From Mesorhizobium sp. CU3 (GTDB lineage Bacteria; Pseudomonadota; Alphaproteobacteria; Rhizobiales; Rhizobiaceae), in the NCBI RefSeq assembly GCF_006442965.1, contig NZ_VFWX01000012.1:124001-188000 (forward strand): a stretch of DNA of 64,000 bases, read 5' to 3'. A program made the position numbers and the translations under genes. Positions 42,230 through 51,242 of this stretch are shown here, piece by piece (the first letter of the stretch is position 1; every line of letters starts with the position of its first letter). The notes beneath the pieces are model-generated. The model did not search any database, was not told where the DNA came from, and was given only the letters and a program-made list of their open reading frames with translations.

Positions 42230-43105
42230 ATGAACAATTTCGCCTCTTTGGAGGGTAGCTTAGCGGTTCCGGGCTTCGGCGAGATCTATTACCAGGATCA
42301 TCGCCCTGCCATTGACCGTGGCCTTACCCCGGTGCTTTGCCTCGCTGGGTTCTGGCGCAACTCATCAGACTTCAACCGACTGGCGGCAAAAATTGCGCCT
42401 GAGCGACGGGTCGTGGCGCCGGATCTGCGTGGGCGAGGCAAATCATCCAGGTCGTTTAACGCCGCAGACTATCATTTCGACAAACTCGTCGCCGACGTCT
42501 GGAGGCTGCTCGACGAGCTCACGCTGCCGCGGGTCGTGGTGGTTGGAATGGCGCTCGGCGGTTTCATTGCCCTGCACATGGCAAGGACCAAACCCGATCG
42601 GATCGCCGGCATCGTGCTGAACGATGTCGGGACCGAGACTGCGTCGCCGGGCGCAAAACAGATCGCCGCCCACATGGATCACAACACATACACTTTCGAT
42701 GACGCGCTTCGAAAGGTACGAGATCAGCATGGACCCTATCTTAGCGAGTTCAGCGAAGACGACTGGCGAGCATTCACACTTCAGGCCTATCGCGACATCG
42801 GCGGGGGTCGCTACGTCCGCGATTTCGACGAACTGACGCAGCGCGAGACGGAGCGGTTCAAGGCCGCCAAGCCCTCGTTCTGGGACGACTACGTGTCGCT
42901 TGGCCCCATTCCGGTGGCCATCCTGCGCGGAGAGTTTTCGGGATATTTGACGCTGGAGATGGCGAAGAAAATGGCTGCGGGGCACCCGCGAGCCATCCTG
43001 ACCACGATAAGTGGCCGGAGCCACTGGCCGATGCTGGATGAGGAAGCCTCGTTGCGCGCGGTCGGCCATCTCCTTGCCGAGACCGATAGGCCGGTCGGGG
43101 GCTGA
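42230..43105 (+). CDS. Alpha/beta-hydrolase-fold protein lacking the nucleophile Ser
   Basis: A 291-residue protein of the fold family that shows CLAGFWRNSSDF, VVAPDLRGRGKSSR and GIVLNDVGTE. In relatives the nucleophile elbow is Gly-x-Ser-x-Gly, typically GTSLGG. Here it reads VVGMALGGFIALHMA with an alanine codon (GCG) in the Ser position near residue 106. The general-base His (SGRSHWPML) and an acid are kept. The protein may therefore be non-hydrolytic, act like cofactor-independent or lyase relatives, or be a binding protein. Start ATG 42230 follows AAGG. The partner VOC gene precedes it. Confidence 0.85.
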   Translation: MNNFASLEGSLAVPGFGEIYYQDHRPAIDRGLTPVLCLAGFWRNSSDFNRLAAKIAPERRVVAPDLRGRGKSSRSFNAADYHFDKLVADVWRLLDELTLPRVVVVGMALGGFIALHMARTKPDRIAGIVLNDVGTETASPGAKQIAAHMDHNTYTFDDALRKVRDQHGPYLSEFSEDDWRAFTLQAYRDIGGGRYVRDFDELTQRETERFKAAKPSFWDDYVSLGPIPVAILRGEFSGYLTLEMAKKMAAGHPRAILTTISGRSHWPMLDEEASLRAVGHLLAETDRPVGG

Positions 43106-43339
43106 GGAAGCCTTGCAGTGGCTCGACACGGCCGGGGGTGGCGGACCGCCACCCTTGGGCCGGGGTCGACACGGCGCCATGTGGTGCAACAAGGGTCGCA
43201 CAGCGACGCTTTGGTTTCGCGCCCCAGCTTCCCGCCCTGAAACTGTAGTAGGCGTGCTTCGGATGTCCCTGGCGGCGAAATGGCGAGACCGCGAGCAGGT
43301 GCAAGGGGCCTCGTGAGCCAATGGGGTGGTTGTACGCGC

Positions 43340-44218
43340 ATGGCCCGGAATGACAGGTGGGCGGGAACGGTGTTCGTCCTTGCCGCCACGCTTGCCTGGA
43401 GCGCAAGCGGCGTCTACATGCGCCTGCTCTCCGTCGACGTGTCGACGACGATCGCTTTGAGGGCGCTTTTCGGCGCACTCTTCCTGGGGCTCGCCTGCTT
43501 GCTCCTGCCCAATAGGCGCGACCAATGGCGTGCGCTGGCCCATCCGGCGGGATTTGCCCTGGTGCTGTGCCAGGTGACCGGCCAGGCGTGTTTTGTGGGC
43601 GCGATGTACTATACGAGCATCGCGAATGTCATGTTCATCGGCGCCACGCTGCCGTTTGTAGCTGCGCTGCTCGCCCGCCTTCTCCTGAGAGAGCCCTTGA
43701 AGCGGTCGACGATGGTTTCGGGACTTGTCTGCCTATTCGGAGTCACGGTGATCGTGGTCTCGTCCGGATCCGTGGGGCTGCGGGTTGGGGACATTCTCGC
43801 TTTCGGCCTGACGCTATCCTACGCCGTCATCGGGCTGCTACCAAAGATCAAACCGGACCTCCCGATATTGCCGCCTGTTTTGGTCGGCTGCCTTGTGACC
43901 TTCGCGCTTTTTCTGCCAATGGCATCTGTCGGGGGCATATCTCGCTTCGACTGGGGAGTCCTTGCCCTGTTCGGCGCGACCAACAGCTGCCTGGCCCTTG
44001 TCCTGTACCTGTCCGGTGCCAAGCTATTGTCCGCGGATGAGGCCGCGCTGCTCAGCACCGCGGACGTCGTACTCGCACCAACTTGGGTCTGGCTCATGTT
44101 TTCGGAGCGACCGGCGCCAGCGACACTCGTTGGCGGCGCCATTATTGTCGTGGCGATCGTCCTGCACGCGGTTCTGCAGTGGCGCAGAAGCGATATCAGC
44201 ACCAACCCTGCTGTATAG
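43340..44218 (+). CDS. EamA/DMT family transporter
   Basis: A 292-residue drug/metabolite transporter with ten predicted helices in two EamA repeats: helix 1 GTVFVLAATLAWSASGVYMRLL, and the second repeat beginning around VGDILAFGLTLSYAVIGLL. The end of each repeat shows the proline-and-glutamate motif LLLREPLKRSTMVSGLVCLFGV and WLMFSERPAPATLVGGAIIVVAIV. A GTG at 43313 with AAGGGG before it would add nine residues, so the start is uncertain. Such proteins usually export amino acids or metabolites. Confidence 0.87.
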   Translation: MARNDRWAGTVFVLAATLAWSASGVYMRLLSVDVSTTIALRALFGALFLGLACLLLPNRRDQWRALAHPAGFALVLCQVTGQACFVGAMYYTSIANVMFIGATLPFVAALLARLLLREPLKRSTMVSGLVCLFGVTVIVVSSGSVGLRVGDILAFGLTLSYAVIGLLPKIKPDLPILPPVLVGCLVTFALFLPMASVGGISRFDWGVLALFGATNSCLALVLYLSGAKLLSADEAALLSTADVVLAPTWVWLMFSERPAPATLVGGAIIVVAIVLHAVLQWRRSDISTNPAV

Positions 44219-44272
44219 GATGCCGCGACAACGAACTGGACTGACGAAACGCCCTTCACGGCGATGCCTGAT

Positions 44273-44627
44273 GTCGACCGAGCTGAAAGCTAATCTTGTC
44301 GTTCCCGGGGGAGCCGCCACCGCGCATGCGATCCACTGGTAGGTCTCGGCGGTGCTTGGACCCGTCGGGGTCCCCGCCAACATCAGGCGTGGCAGCACTG
44401 TCGATGAGGAGGCCTTGATCCCGGCGCTACGCGGCAGGGCCATCTTGGCTGCCGGACTGGGCATTTTCGAAGATGACCCCTACGTGCCGCAAGCGCTGAT
44501 CGCCCAACGTGTTCCTGACATCCAAAATGGCGTCGCCACATGCCCCGCGCGGCGCGTCATGGCCAACCTGGTTGTCGACAATCTCGTGCCCTGGTTCACG
44601 CAGGGGCGCGCGCCGACGCCGGTCTGA
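44273..44627 (+). pseudogene. D-2-hydroxyacid dehydrogenase remnant
   Basis: The frame reads ELKANLVVPGGAATAHAIHW, then an in-frame TAG at 44340, then VSAVLGPVGVPANIRRGSTVDEEALIPAL, GLGIFEDDPYVPQALIAQ and MANLVVDNLVPWF up to the stop at 44625-44627. This is clearly the C-terminal third of a GyaR/2-ketogluconate-reductase-type dehydrogenase (compare NxARGSxVDEEALIAAL and GLDVFEDEP). The front is missing, the TAG breaks it, and the catalytic His after DNVVLLPH is lost, so it is not functional. It lies between the EamA gene and the end of the ABC operon. Confidence 0.75.
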
Positions 44628-44708
44628 GCGTTGCACTCCACTGGATTTGTTCGAGCAGCGCCGGAGCGCGGACTTAGCGCCTCTTGCCCAGTTCCCGCGC
44701 ATGAAACG

Positions 44709-45563
44709 CTAAGCGGCTATGCCCTGCAGGTCCTTGTCTTCCTCGATCGCGGCAAGCGCCTCGAGCTTGAGTTCCCTGCGTTCGTGGCGCCGGCGCCTCA
44801 GCTCGACATAGATCACTCCGGCGACGGTAATAAGGATGAACAGCAGGCCCAGCGCGTTGATCTCGGGGGTGAACCCGGTGCGCACCATCGAGCCGATGTA
44901 GACGGTGAGCGTCTGCGCGCTGCCGCGGGTGAAGAGGGTTATGTTGTAGTTCTCAACAGACTGGAAAAAAGCCAGCACCGCGCCGAGGACGATAGCGGGG
45001 TAAAGGTGAGGCAGAACGATCCGGCGCATCACCTGGCCATGGCTCGCGCCGAGATCGAGCGCCGCCTCCTCCAGGCCTTTATCGAAGCTCTGAAGCCTGG
45101 CAAGCACCAGAAGCATCACGTAGGTTGCGATGTAGGACACCTGTCCCAATGCTGACAGGTGGAGGCCTGCGGAGATGTTGAATTCTTTCCAGAACAGCAA
45201 AGTCGAGATGCCGACAACCACGCCGGGCGTAAGGATCGGCGCGATCAGGATCCCAAATAGGACCGGCCGTGCCTTACTCTGCCAGCTGTTGAGCAGTAGT
45301 GCCGCAGCGGTTCCTGTGGGCACCGATATGGCGACCACCACAAGTGCCAGGAAGAATGTATTAATGCCCGCATCCAGCATGGGCTGATCGTTCCAGAGGT
45401 CAACAAACCAGCGCGCCGTGAAACCATGCCACGGATAGACAGATGGAAAGCGTGAATCGTTGAATCCGGCACCGCCCATGATTATCAGGGGCAGAACCAT
45501 ATAGGCGATGCACAACCCCAGGAAGCCATTTGAAAGCGTTTTGGTGAAGGTCGGCTTTCTCAT
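44709..45563 (-). CDS. Polyamine-type ABC importer, permease (PotC/YdcV)
   Basis: A 284-residue permease. The first helix is NGFLGLCIAYMVLPLIIMGGAGF, and the EAA loop reads GLEEAALDLGASHGQVMRRIVLPHLYPAIVLG, the PotC signature. The C-terminus is charged and cytoplasmic. It starts 4 bases after the partner permease gene stops, at the end of a leftward operon of binding protein, ATPase and two permeases. Confidence 0.92.
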   Translation of the reverse strand: MRKPTFTKTLSNGFLGLCIAYMVLPLIIMGGAGFNDSRFPSVYPWHGFTARWFVDLWNDQPMLDAGINTFFLALVVVAISVPTGTAAALLLNSWQSKARPVLFGILIAPILTPGVVVGISTLLFWKEFNISAGLHLSALGQVSYIATYVMLLVLARLQSFDKGLEEAALDLGASHGQVMRRIVLPHLYPAIVLGAVLAFFQSVENYNITLFTRGSAQTLTVYIGSMVRTGFTPEINALGLLFILITVAGVIYVELRRRRHERRELKLEALAAIEEDKDLQGIAA

Positions 45564-45567
45564 GGGC

Positions 45568-46479
45568 TCACCGTGCGATATCAGCCAAGTTTACCTTGAA
45601 GATCCGGATCACCAACGACACGAATATTGTGCATACCAGCAGCAGGACGAAGGCGTAGGCTGATCCGGTGTTCCAATCCAACCCCTCAAAAAACCATTGC
45701 ATGATAACTTCGGTGAACCAGCGCGAACTTGGCGAAGCAAGCAGTTTGGGCACAAAGAGCGCTCCGGCGCACATCATGAAGACCATGACGCAGCCAGACG
45801 CGATGCCGGGTTTTGCATGGGGGATGATCACTCTGCGGTGAATTTGCCACCAGCGCGCGCCCATGTCCTCAGCAGCCTCGATCTGATTGGTGTCCAGGGT
45901 AGAAAGGGATCCGTAGACAGGGAACAGCATGAATAGGAAATAGGTATAGACCAGGCCGATGATGACGCCGTTGTAACCACTGATCCAGCGTATCGGGCCG
46001 GCACCGAACAGTCCCAGCAGCGCATTCAACGGGCCTTGATATGCCAAAATAATGTACCACGCGAAGCTGCGGAGCAGTTCGCTTATCCACAACGGGATGA
46101 GTAGGATGAGGAAAAGCGTCGCGACACTGCGTCGGTTGACCACCTTGGCAAGGATGTAGGCCAAGGGATACCCGAGCGCCAATGTGATCATGGTGACCAG
46201 GCAACTGAGGGCGACCGTCTGGAAGAAGACGTAGAGGTGGATCGGAATGGACAGGAACAGGAAGTCCTTAGTGGCGTTCGGATTCAGAAGGGTCAGGTAG
46301 TTCTGCAAAGTGTAGTGGTCGTTCGGACCGCCGACCTGGTCGGCCGGCAGGAACGGCCGGAATGACGCATCGACGAGGAAAAGATAGGGGAGGACAATCA
46401 ACGCCAGCACCCAGAAAGCCGTCAGCGTAACCATCAGGACAGTCGCGCCAAGGCCATATCTGCGCACCACCTCCTTCAT
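45568..46479 (-). CDS. Polyamine-type ABC importer, permease (PotB)
   Basis: A 303-residue permease with about six helices and the EAA loop QIEAAEDMGARWWQIHRRVIIPHAKPGIASG. A large periplasmic loop after helix 1 (FRPFLPADQVGGPNDHYTLQNYLTLLNP) is usual for PotB. The start at 46479 gives an ATGA overlap with the ATPase stop; the longer frame has no ribosome site. Confidence 0.92.
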   Translation of the reverse strand: MKEVVRRYGLGATVLMVTLTAFWVLALIVLPYLFLVDASFRPFLPADQVGGPNDHYTLQNYLTLLNPNATKDFLFLSIPIHLYVFFQTVALSCLVTMITLALGYPLAYILAKVVNRRSVATLFLILLIPLWISELLRSFAWYIILAYQGPLNALLGLFGAGPIRWISGYNGVIIGLVYTYFLFMLFPVYGSLSTLDTNQIEAAEDMGARWWQIHRRVIIPHAKPGIASGCVMVFMMCAGALFVPKLLASPSSRWFTEVIMQWFFEGLDWNTGSAYAFVLLLVCTIFVSLVIRIFKVNLADIAR

Positions 46480-47636
46480 TGAGCGAACTCTAAGGCAAAG
46501 GACTGCCTCCCCCGCGTGTTCTCGCCCTGTTCGCTGTCTCGCACAGCCAATTCGTCCTGCAATACCGTAGCCTTGTCGGGGTCGAACTCGAGCCGCGCTT
46601 CTGCGTCTAGAGGCGGAACCCATACGGACGCGTCGTTTGGCACCTGCACCGTATATCGTCGACCGCGATTGTCACTGGCGTTCACACTGATGAAGTTTCC
46701 CTCGAAAGCGACGCTTGTAATCTTCACCGCGGCTGAGTTCGCGCCCCGTCGCGGGGTCGCGCCCAGTGGGCTGAGCGTCACACGCTCTGGTCGGACATAG
46801 AGCTTCGCCTCGGAATACGCCTTGACGCCAGGTCCCACCCTGGCTCGCAGAACCTCTCCGCCATAGGCCAGAAACGTACCGACGCCAGCTTGAACATCTT
46901 CAAGCTTCCCCTTGAATACATTGTTTTCGCCTACGAAGGATGCCACGAAGCCGTTGGCGGGGTTCTCGTAGATATTTTTTGGGGTGTCGACCTGCTGGAG
47001 TTTTCCTTGCGACATGACACCGATGCGATCTGACATCGCGAGCGCTTCGCCCTGATCGTGCGTAATATAAATGAAGGTAATGTTGGTGCGCTTCTGGATG
47101 GCTCGCAGCTCCGTGCGCATGTGTTGCCGCAGCTTCAAATCCAGGGCAGAGAGCGGCTCGTCGAGCAGCATCACTTTTGGCTCGACCGCAAGTGCCCTGG
47201 CGATCGCCACGCGCTGTTTCTGGCCGCCCGACAACTGGGCAATCGCCTTGTCGGCTGCACCCGGCAGGTCAACCAACCTCAAAAGCTCCTCGGCCTTTGC
47301 GCGCCGCGCGGCCTTGGGGGCACCGCGCACTTCCAGACCGAACGCAATGTTTTCCCACACCGACATCAGCGGAAAGAGGGCGAGGTTCTGAAAAATTAGT
47401 GCTGTTGGTCTGCGATTCGGGCCAATCCCTGCCATGTCTTGTCCGCCGATGCTGACGACACCAGCGCTTGGTGCGATGAAACCGGACACGGTGCGCAAAA
47501 TCGTTGTCTTGCCACAGCCGGACGGACCAAGAAACGAAAAGAATTCTCCGGATTTGATGGACACAGAGACGTTGTTCACGGCGCGGAAACTACCGAAATT
47601 CACCGAAACGTCTGAGAGTTCAACACCTTCGCTCAT
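46476..47636 (-). CDS. Polyamine-type ABC importer, ATP-binding protein (PotA)
   Basis: A 386-residue ATPase: Walker A GPSGCGKTT, signature LSGGQKQRVAIARALA, Walker B VMLLDEPLSALDLKLR, and switch His in YITHDQGEAL. A TOBE domain follows (LYVRPERVTLSPLG). The start at 47636 (MSEGVE) fits the family, and the longer frame lacks a ribosome site. It follows the binding-protein gene after a 181-base gap containing a stable hairpin, which suggests a lower level of ATPase than of binding protein. Confidence 0.93.
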   Translation of the reverse strand: MSEGVELSDVSVNFGSFRAVNNVSVSIKSGEFFSFLGPSGCGKTTILRTVSGFIAPSAGVVSIGGQDMAGIGPNRRPTALIFQNLALFPLMSVWENIAFGLEVRGAPKAARRAKAEELLRLVDLPGAADKAIAQLSGGQKQRVAIARALAVEPKVMLLDEPLSALDLKLRQHMRTELRAIQKRTNITFIYITHDQGEALAMSDRIGVMSQGKLQQVDTPKNIYENPANGFVASFVGENNVFKGKLEDVQAGVGTFLAYGGEVLRARVGPGVKAYSEAKLYVRPERVTLSPLGATPRRGANSAAVKITSVAFEGNFISVNASDNRGRRYTVQVPNDASVWVPPLDAEARLEFDPDKATVLQDELAVRDSEQGENTRGRQSFALEFAQ

Positions 47637-47759
47637 AGACCGCTTTCTAAAGATTGCAAAACGGGATGCCATAATTGCACGCTGCCGCCAACGGCACGCG
47701 TGCGGCGGAGGCATCAACTCTTAGCCTCGCCGCGTCTGGGTCTAAAGGTCAAATCATAA

Positions 47760-47802
47760 GGCTGCAGGCTCCGTCCCGAAAGGGCTGGCCGCGCCTGCAG
47801 CC
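47760..47802 (-). other. Stem-loop between binding-protein and ATPase genes
   Basis: GGCTGCAGGC (47760-47769) pairs perfectly with GCCTGCAGCC (47793-47802). The 23-base loop itself holds CCC-GAAA-GGG, a tetraloop hairpin. It sits 16 bases after the binding-protein stop, so it probably limits readthrough or shields the binding-protein message. Confidence 0.5.
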
Positions 47803-47817
47803 AATGCGCAACCTTGC

Positions 47818-48936
47818 TCAGGCCGCGCGCCACTTGTCGCCGTATTCCGTGCTCAGCTTTACGAACCATGGTTCGCGTGGCGGCCACAGCCAGAGCTTCT
47901 TCAAGGCATCCTCTGGGTATGCAGCCTTGTAGAAATCGAGCACTTTCGGCGACATGAGCTCGATGCCGCCCTTGCCGATTGGGTTGCAGCTATACATGGT
48001 GGCCCACCCGGCGGACCCCTCAGCCGACGAAACCCAGTTGATGAATTCGTTCGCCTGCTCCACGTTCTGGGCGCTCTTCATCAGGACGAAACCCTGGCTC
48101 CAACTGAACGCCCCTTCCTTAGGTGCCAGGAAACCAAACCCGTCCGGCGCGAGGTTGGCGCCGGTTGAGTCCCAGCACAGGCCGAGCGTGCAGCCATTCG
48201 TACGGAACGCGCCCTCGGCCTCGGAGTCCGAGGCCCAAAACTGGGCTACATTAGCTTTGCGTTCGATCGCCGCAGCCAGGACGATGTCCCAGATCTGTCG
48301 CATCGTAGCTTCATCTTTGTAGCTGTCGAGGAACGGCCGTGGCAACTTGCCTTGCGCCTCAAGAAGGCGCCCCATGGCCGGCAGAGCCGACTGCGGGCGC
48401 AACGTCACCTTGCCTTCGAACTTCTTGTCGAAGAGGTCGGCGAGACTGGCCGTACCGTAGGCCATTGGCGCGTCCTTCTTGCTGAACACCAGCGCTTCTG
48501 TGCCCCAGCTCGAGGGCAAGTAATAACGCTTGCCCTCGACCTCACCCTGGTCTCCCGGCGAAGCGCCCGGCGCCCCGTCGACAAAATTGGACATCTTGAT
48601 CTTGTTCAAATCATAGGGCTGGAGCATGCCCTCGCTAACCCACACGCGCACATAGTGCATCGCAGGCTCAGCGATATCGATGCCGGTTTTGTCGAGCTTT
48701 GCCTGCGAAAGCATCGTCTCTGAATCAGGCTGTGCAGAAGTGATCTTGACCGTGATCCCGGTCGCCTTTTTGAACTTTTCGAGCAACGGCGCGTAGTCGT
48801 ACCCTGCCCATGCCATGTAGTTTAGACTGCCCGATGACGACAGGGCATCCTTGACAATGGCCGGTGCAGCGAGCGCTGCCAAGCCAGCTGTAGTCGCCCC
48901 CTTCAGCAGGGTTCTGCGGCTGATTCTGCTTATCAT
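47818..48936 (-). CDS. Polyamine-type ABC importer, Tat-exported binding protein (PotD-like)
   Basis: A 372-residue family-1-type binding protein. The N-terminus ISRISRRTLLKGATTAGLAALAAPAIV is a twin-arginine signal. The mature part begins LNYMAWAGYDYAPLLEKFKKATGITVKI with the PotD pattern (W-G-Y-x...F-x-K-x-T-G). The start at 48936 follows GGGGAG; ATG 48951 is the alternative. Candidate cargo is a polyamine, betaine or similar cation. The nearest downstream enzyme-like genes with the shared motif, a FAD amine-oxidase-type protein and the demethylase-like enzyme, fit that. Confidence 0.92.
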   Translation of the reverse strand: MISRISRRTLLKGATTAGLAALAAPAIVKDALSSSGSLNYMAWAGYDYAPLLEKFKKATGITVKITSAQPDSETMLSQAKLDKTGIDIAEPAMHYVRVWVSEGMLQPYDLNKIKMSNFVDGAPGASPGDQGEVEGKRYYLPSSWGTEALVFSKKDAPMAYGTASLADLFDKKFEGKVTLRPQSALPAMGRLLEAQGKLPRPFLDSYKDEATMRQIWDIVLAAAIERKANVAQFWASDSEAEGAFRTNGCTLGLCWDSTGANLAPDGFGFLAPKEGAFSWSQGFVLMKSAQNVEQANEFINWVSSAEGSAGWATMYSCNPIGKGGIELMSPKVLDFYKAAYPEDALKKLWLWPPREPWFVKLSTEYGDKWRAA

Positions 48937-49537
48937 CTTAGTTCTCCCCATTTGCCTTCAGTGGATCTTGTTTTTGATTTTTCCGCTTCCCCGGCGACGG
49001 CAAAAAGCCGGGCCGAAGATGGCTGTCACAGAGGCTTAGCCCAGTTCGAATTGGTTGTAAATCGGATTTTAATCGAAAACTGGTTCGCGACGTGACCGAG
49101 ATCGTGATAAGGGATATGGCCCGCCATTAGGTCGCGTTTCGAACCTATTTGTCCTGCATTTCGACCTTCCGAAACGCCGAGGCAATCGGTGTGAAACGCC
49201 TTAGAATACAAGACGCCAGAGCAAAGATTGGAATTTCCGGTATGTCTAGAACTTGGTCGCGCGGTAGTTTGCGATCTTGTGAGAAGTCGATGTCAAATCG
49301 TCAGCAGCTCGGCGCAATTCCTACTCGCGCCGAACATTTCGATGGGCTAGATTCTCGATTAAGATTGTAAAACACGTGTGTGATGTGGTCTCGCCGGCCA
49401 GAACGACGCTGATACGTTCTGGATATCCAGGCAGCGATTTTGTTTAGCGGATCCTATCAAGAGAAAACCCGATTGCAGAGAGTGATATCGGTCTCGCGAG
49501 GTCCAAATCTCAGACAGCCGATGGAACGGAGATTTTG
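48937..49537. other. Long divergent promoter region
   Basis: About 600 bases lie between the leftward ABC operon and the rightward TetR-B gene. The left end carries the shared motif on the minus strand at 49059. The rest has only short frames, without family resemblance. GGAG at 49528-49531 serves the TetR-B ATG at 49538. Confidence 0.42.
49059..49071 (-). promoter_or_regulatory. Shared 13-bp motif, copy 3 (TAAAATCCGATTT, minus strand)
   Basis: It lies 123 bases before the binding-protein start, in its own orientation. It differs from the consensus TAATRTCMRRTTW only at the fourth base. The wider 16 bases match the copy at 52805 at 13 positions. Confidence 0.42.
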
Positions 49538-50281
49538 ATGAGACATTCAAATGAGGATCGGGTTTTCGACACGGCGAAGAGCGCTGTCGTTAGACCTAAA
49601 TCGTCCCAGCGCAAAAGCAGGTCCGACGATGTCGAGCATATCGCGCGTCGACCTATACAGAATAGGAGCCAGGCGAGGTTTTCGAAGATCCTCACGACGG
49701 CTGAAAAGCTGCTCGAGACTGCCAACATCGAGGACATCAGTTCCTACGATATCGCGCGAGCGGCAAACATACCGCCGGCTTCCATAAGCTACCTGTTCCC
49801 CACCATGGCGGCGCTGCGTATCGAATTGACAAGGAAGTGCGCACACATTGCCACAGAGATTACGGTTCGGGCGCATCGCGCTCAGGCACAATCGAAGAAT
49901 CCGAGCTGGCAAGTCTGGATGTACAAGATGGGCGAATATGCCCGCGATCAATACAACTCGAACCGACCGGCCTGCGAGGTGCTTCTCGGTCCGCAACTCC
50001 ATCGCCAAGCGACATGTGCGACATTCCAAGAGACGCGCGCAGCAGCACGTGAGTTGGTTTCAGCGTTGAGGTCTTTTTTTGTCATACCCGACATACCCGA
50101 TATGGAGGAGACTTTTTCACGGGCGATGGACCTCGTCGAGGGGGTGTGGGCGCGCGCATATCTGCTCTACGGCAGGATTGACGACGAATCCTTCGAACAC
50201 TCCATGCGAATGCAGATCTCCTATCTACGGACGATTCTCCCTGATGTGCTCGCGGTCAAGCGTGGGAAAAGGGGGGCATGA
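49538..50281 (+). CDS. TetR family transcriptional regulator (copy B)
   Basis: A 247-residue regulator. The helix-turn-helix reads RFSKILTTAEKLLETANIEDISSYDIARAANIPPASISYLFPTMAALRIELTRKC and is closely related to TetR-A at 40306-41034, as is the C-terminal helix IDDESFEHSMRMQISYLRTILPDVL. The N-terminal tails also share R-SS-RK-RSD--EH-AR-P-Q-RS. It starts at ATG 49538 with GGAG six bases upstream. It is divergent from the ABC importer and is a second candidate reader of the shared motif. Confidence 0.88.
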   Translation: MRHSNEDRVFDTAKSAVVRPKSSQRKSRSDDVEHIARRPIQNRSQARFSKILTTAEKLLETANIEDISSYDIARAANIPPASISYLFPTMAALRIELTRKCAHIATEITVRAHRAQAQSKNPSWQVWMYKMGEYARDQYNSNRPACEVLLGPQLHRQATCATFQETRAAARELVSALRSFFVIPDIPDMEETFSRAMDLVEGVWARAYLLYGRIDDESFEHSMRMQISYLRTILPDVLAVKRGKRGA

Positions 50282-50655
50282 TTCAAAACGGGAACTCGAA
50301 CCATTCCTAAAAGCGGTCACCTGCGATTGGCTGCCTTCCCACGCATTTGGCAGCGAGAGTGAGCTGGACAATTTTACGCCCCACCGTTGACGCGATATGA
50401 ATAACCCGATTAATATCAGGTTAGTGCCATCGGCATCATAGAGCACAGAGAGATTTTACCCGCGCAAATTGACTCTGCGTAGATTGTGATGGCGCTGGCG
50501 CCGGCCTGGGTTTTGTGCTGCACACCGCAACTCAGGCAGGCGGGGGCGATAAGGCCGACTTGGGAAAGGCGCATGGGCCTTACGTGTGGGCGCCGTCACA
50601 GGCAGGGCGCCCGCAGTCCGGTCCTGGTCGGTGGCGTTAGTAGGGACGGATTGTT
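50282..50655. other. Intergenic region with the shared motif
   Basis: These 374 bases lie between TetR-B and the cupin gene. The copy of the motif at 50411 lies in an AT-rich patch in the left part. The right part (50480-50640) is GC-rich and without gene-like sequence. No hairpin terminator is obvious after the TetR-B stop. Confidence 0.42.
50411..50423 (+). promoter_or_regulatory. Shared 13-bp motif, copy 4 (TAATATCAGGTTA)
   Basis: It lies 233 bases before the cupin start codon and 130 bases after the TetR-B stop. The preceding bases CCGAT also match the copy at 52805. Confidence 0.42.
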
Positions 50656-51201
50656 ATGGGCGTAACTGTCGAGACCTATTTTTTCAACGGGAACGGACGG
50701 GTGCCGAATTCGCGTCTGCCCTTACTCGTTTATAGAAATGTTATCGTCTGGTCAGCGGTTCAAATGGAAGATCGTCAACGATCGAATTACTGGAACCCGA
50801 CGTGGCACAGTCCGATCGGCTTCTATCCGCAGCATCATTTCCACAGCCAGGCACACGAACTCATCGCAATCATCCGGGGCGAGGCGTGTGGGCTGTTTGG
50901 GGGCCATGACGGCAGAGAGGTCTTGCTCCGCAAGGGAGATGTCGTTGCTATTCCCTCTGGCGTCGGACATTTCGGCGTTTCGATCACCGACGATCTGCTC
51001 GTGACCGGATCGTTTCCTGCCGGATTCGGAGTGCTCGATTTCCGTCTGGGTCATCCAGACGAGTATTATGAACTTGCGGAGACGTCGCGTCTGGTGCCGA
51101 TCCCGGCCTTTGATCCCTTCTTCGGTCCCGGCGGTCCCCTTCCGGCACTATGGAATGACGCAGACAGAGGCAAGCCCGTACCGGCCAAGCATACGGTCTA
51201 A
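50656..51201 (+). CDS. YjlB-like cupin protein
   Basis: A 181-residue single cupin. It starts VETYFFNGNGRVPNSRLPLLVYR, as in the Bacillus YjlB group. The first cupin motif is FYPQHHFHSQAHELIAIIRGEACGLFGG, with His-x-His and Glu/His ligands, and the second is KGDVVAIPSGVGHFG with the last His. The end LPALWN fits the family. Relatives probably bind a metal; their reaction is not known to me. It is followed by a small gene after 41 bases and is likely coexpressed with it. Confidence 0.77.
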   Translation: MGVTVETYFFNGNGRVPNSRLPLLVYRNVIVWSAVQMEDRQRSNYWNPTWHSPIGFYPQHHFHSQAHELIAIIRGEACGLFGGHDGREVLLRKGDVVAIPSGVGHFGVSITDDLLVTGSFPAGFGVLDFRLGHPDEYYELAETSRLVPIPAFDPFFGPGGPLPALWNDADRGKPVPAKHTV

Positions 51202-51242
51202 GGCCCAAGGCGTTGCTGCCTGAACAGAGGAAGGAGACGACA

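Noticed and set aside
42443..43543. A 366-codon minus-strand frame opposite the hydrolase-fold and EamA genes.
   Set aside because: Its low-complexity translation shows no motif, and two recognisable plus-strand genes occupy the same bases.
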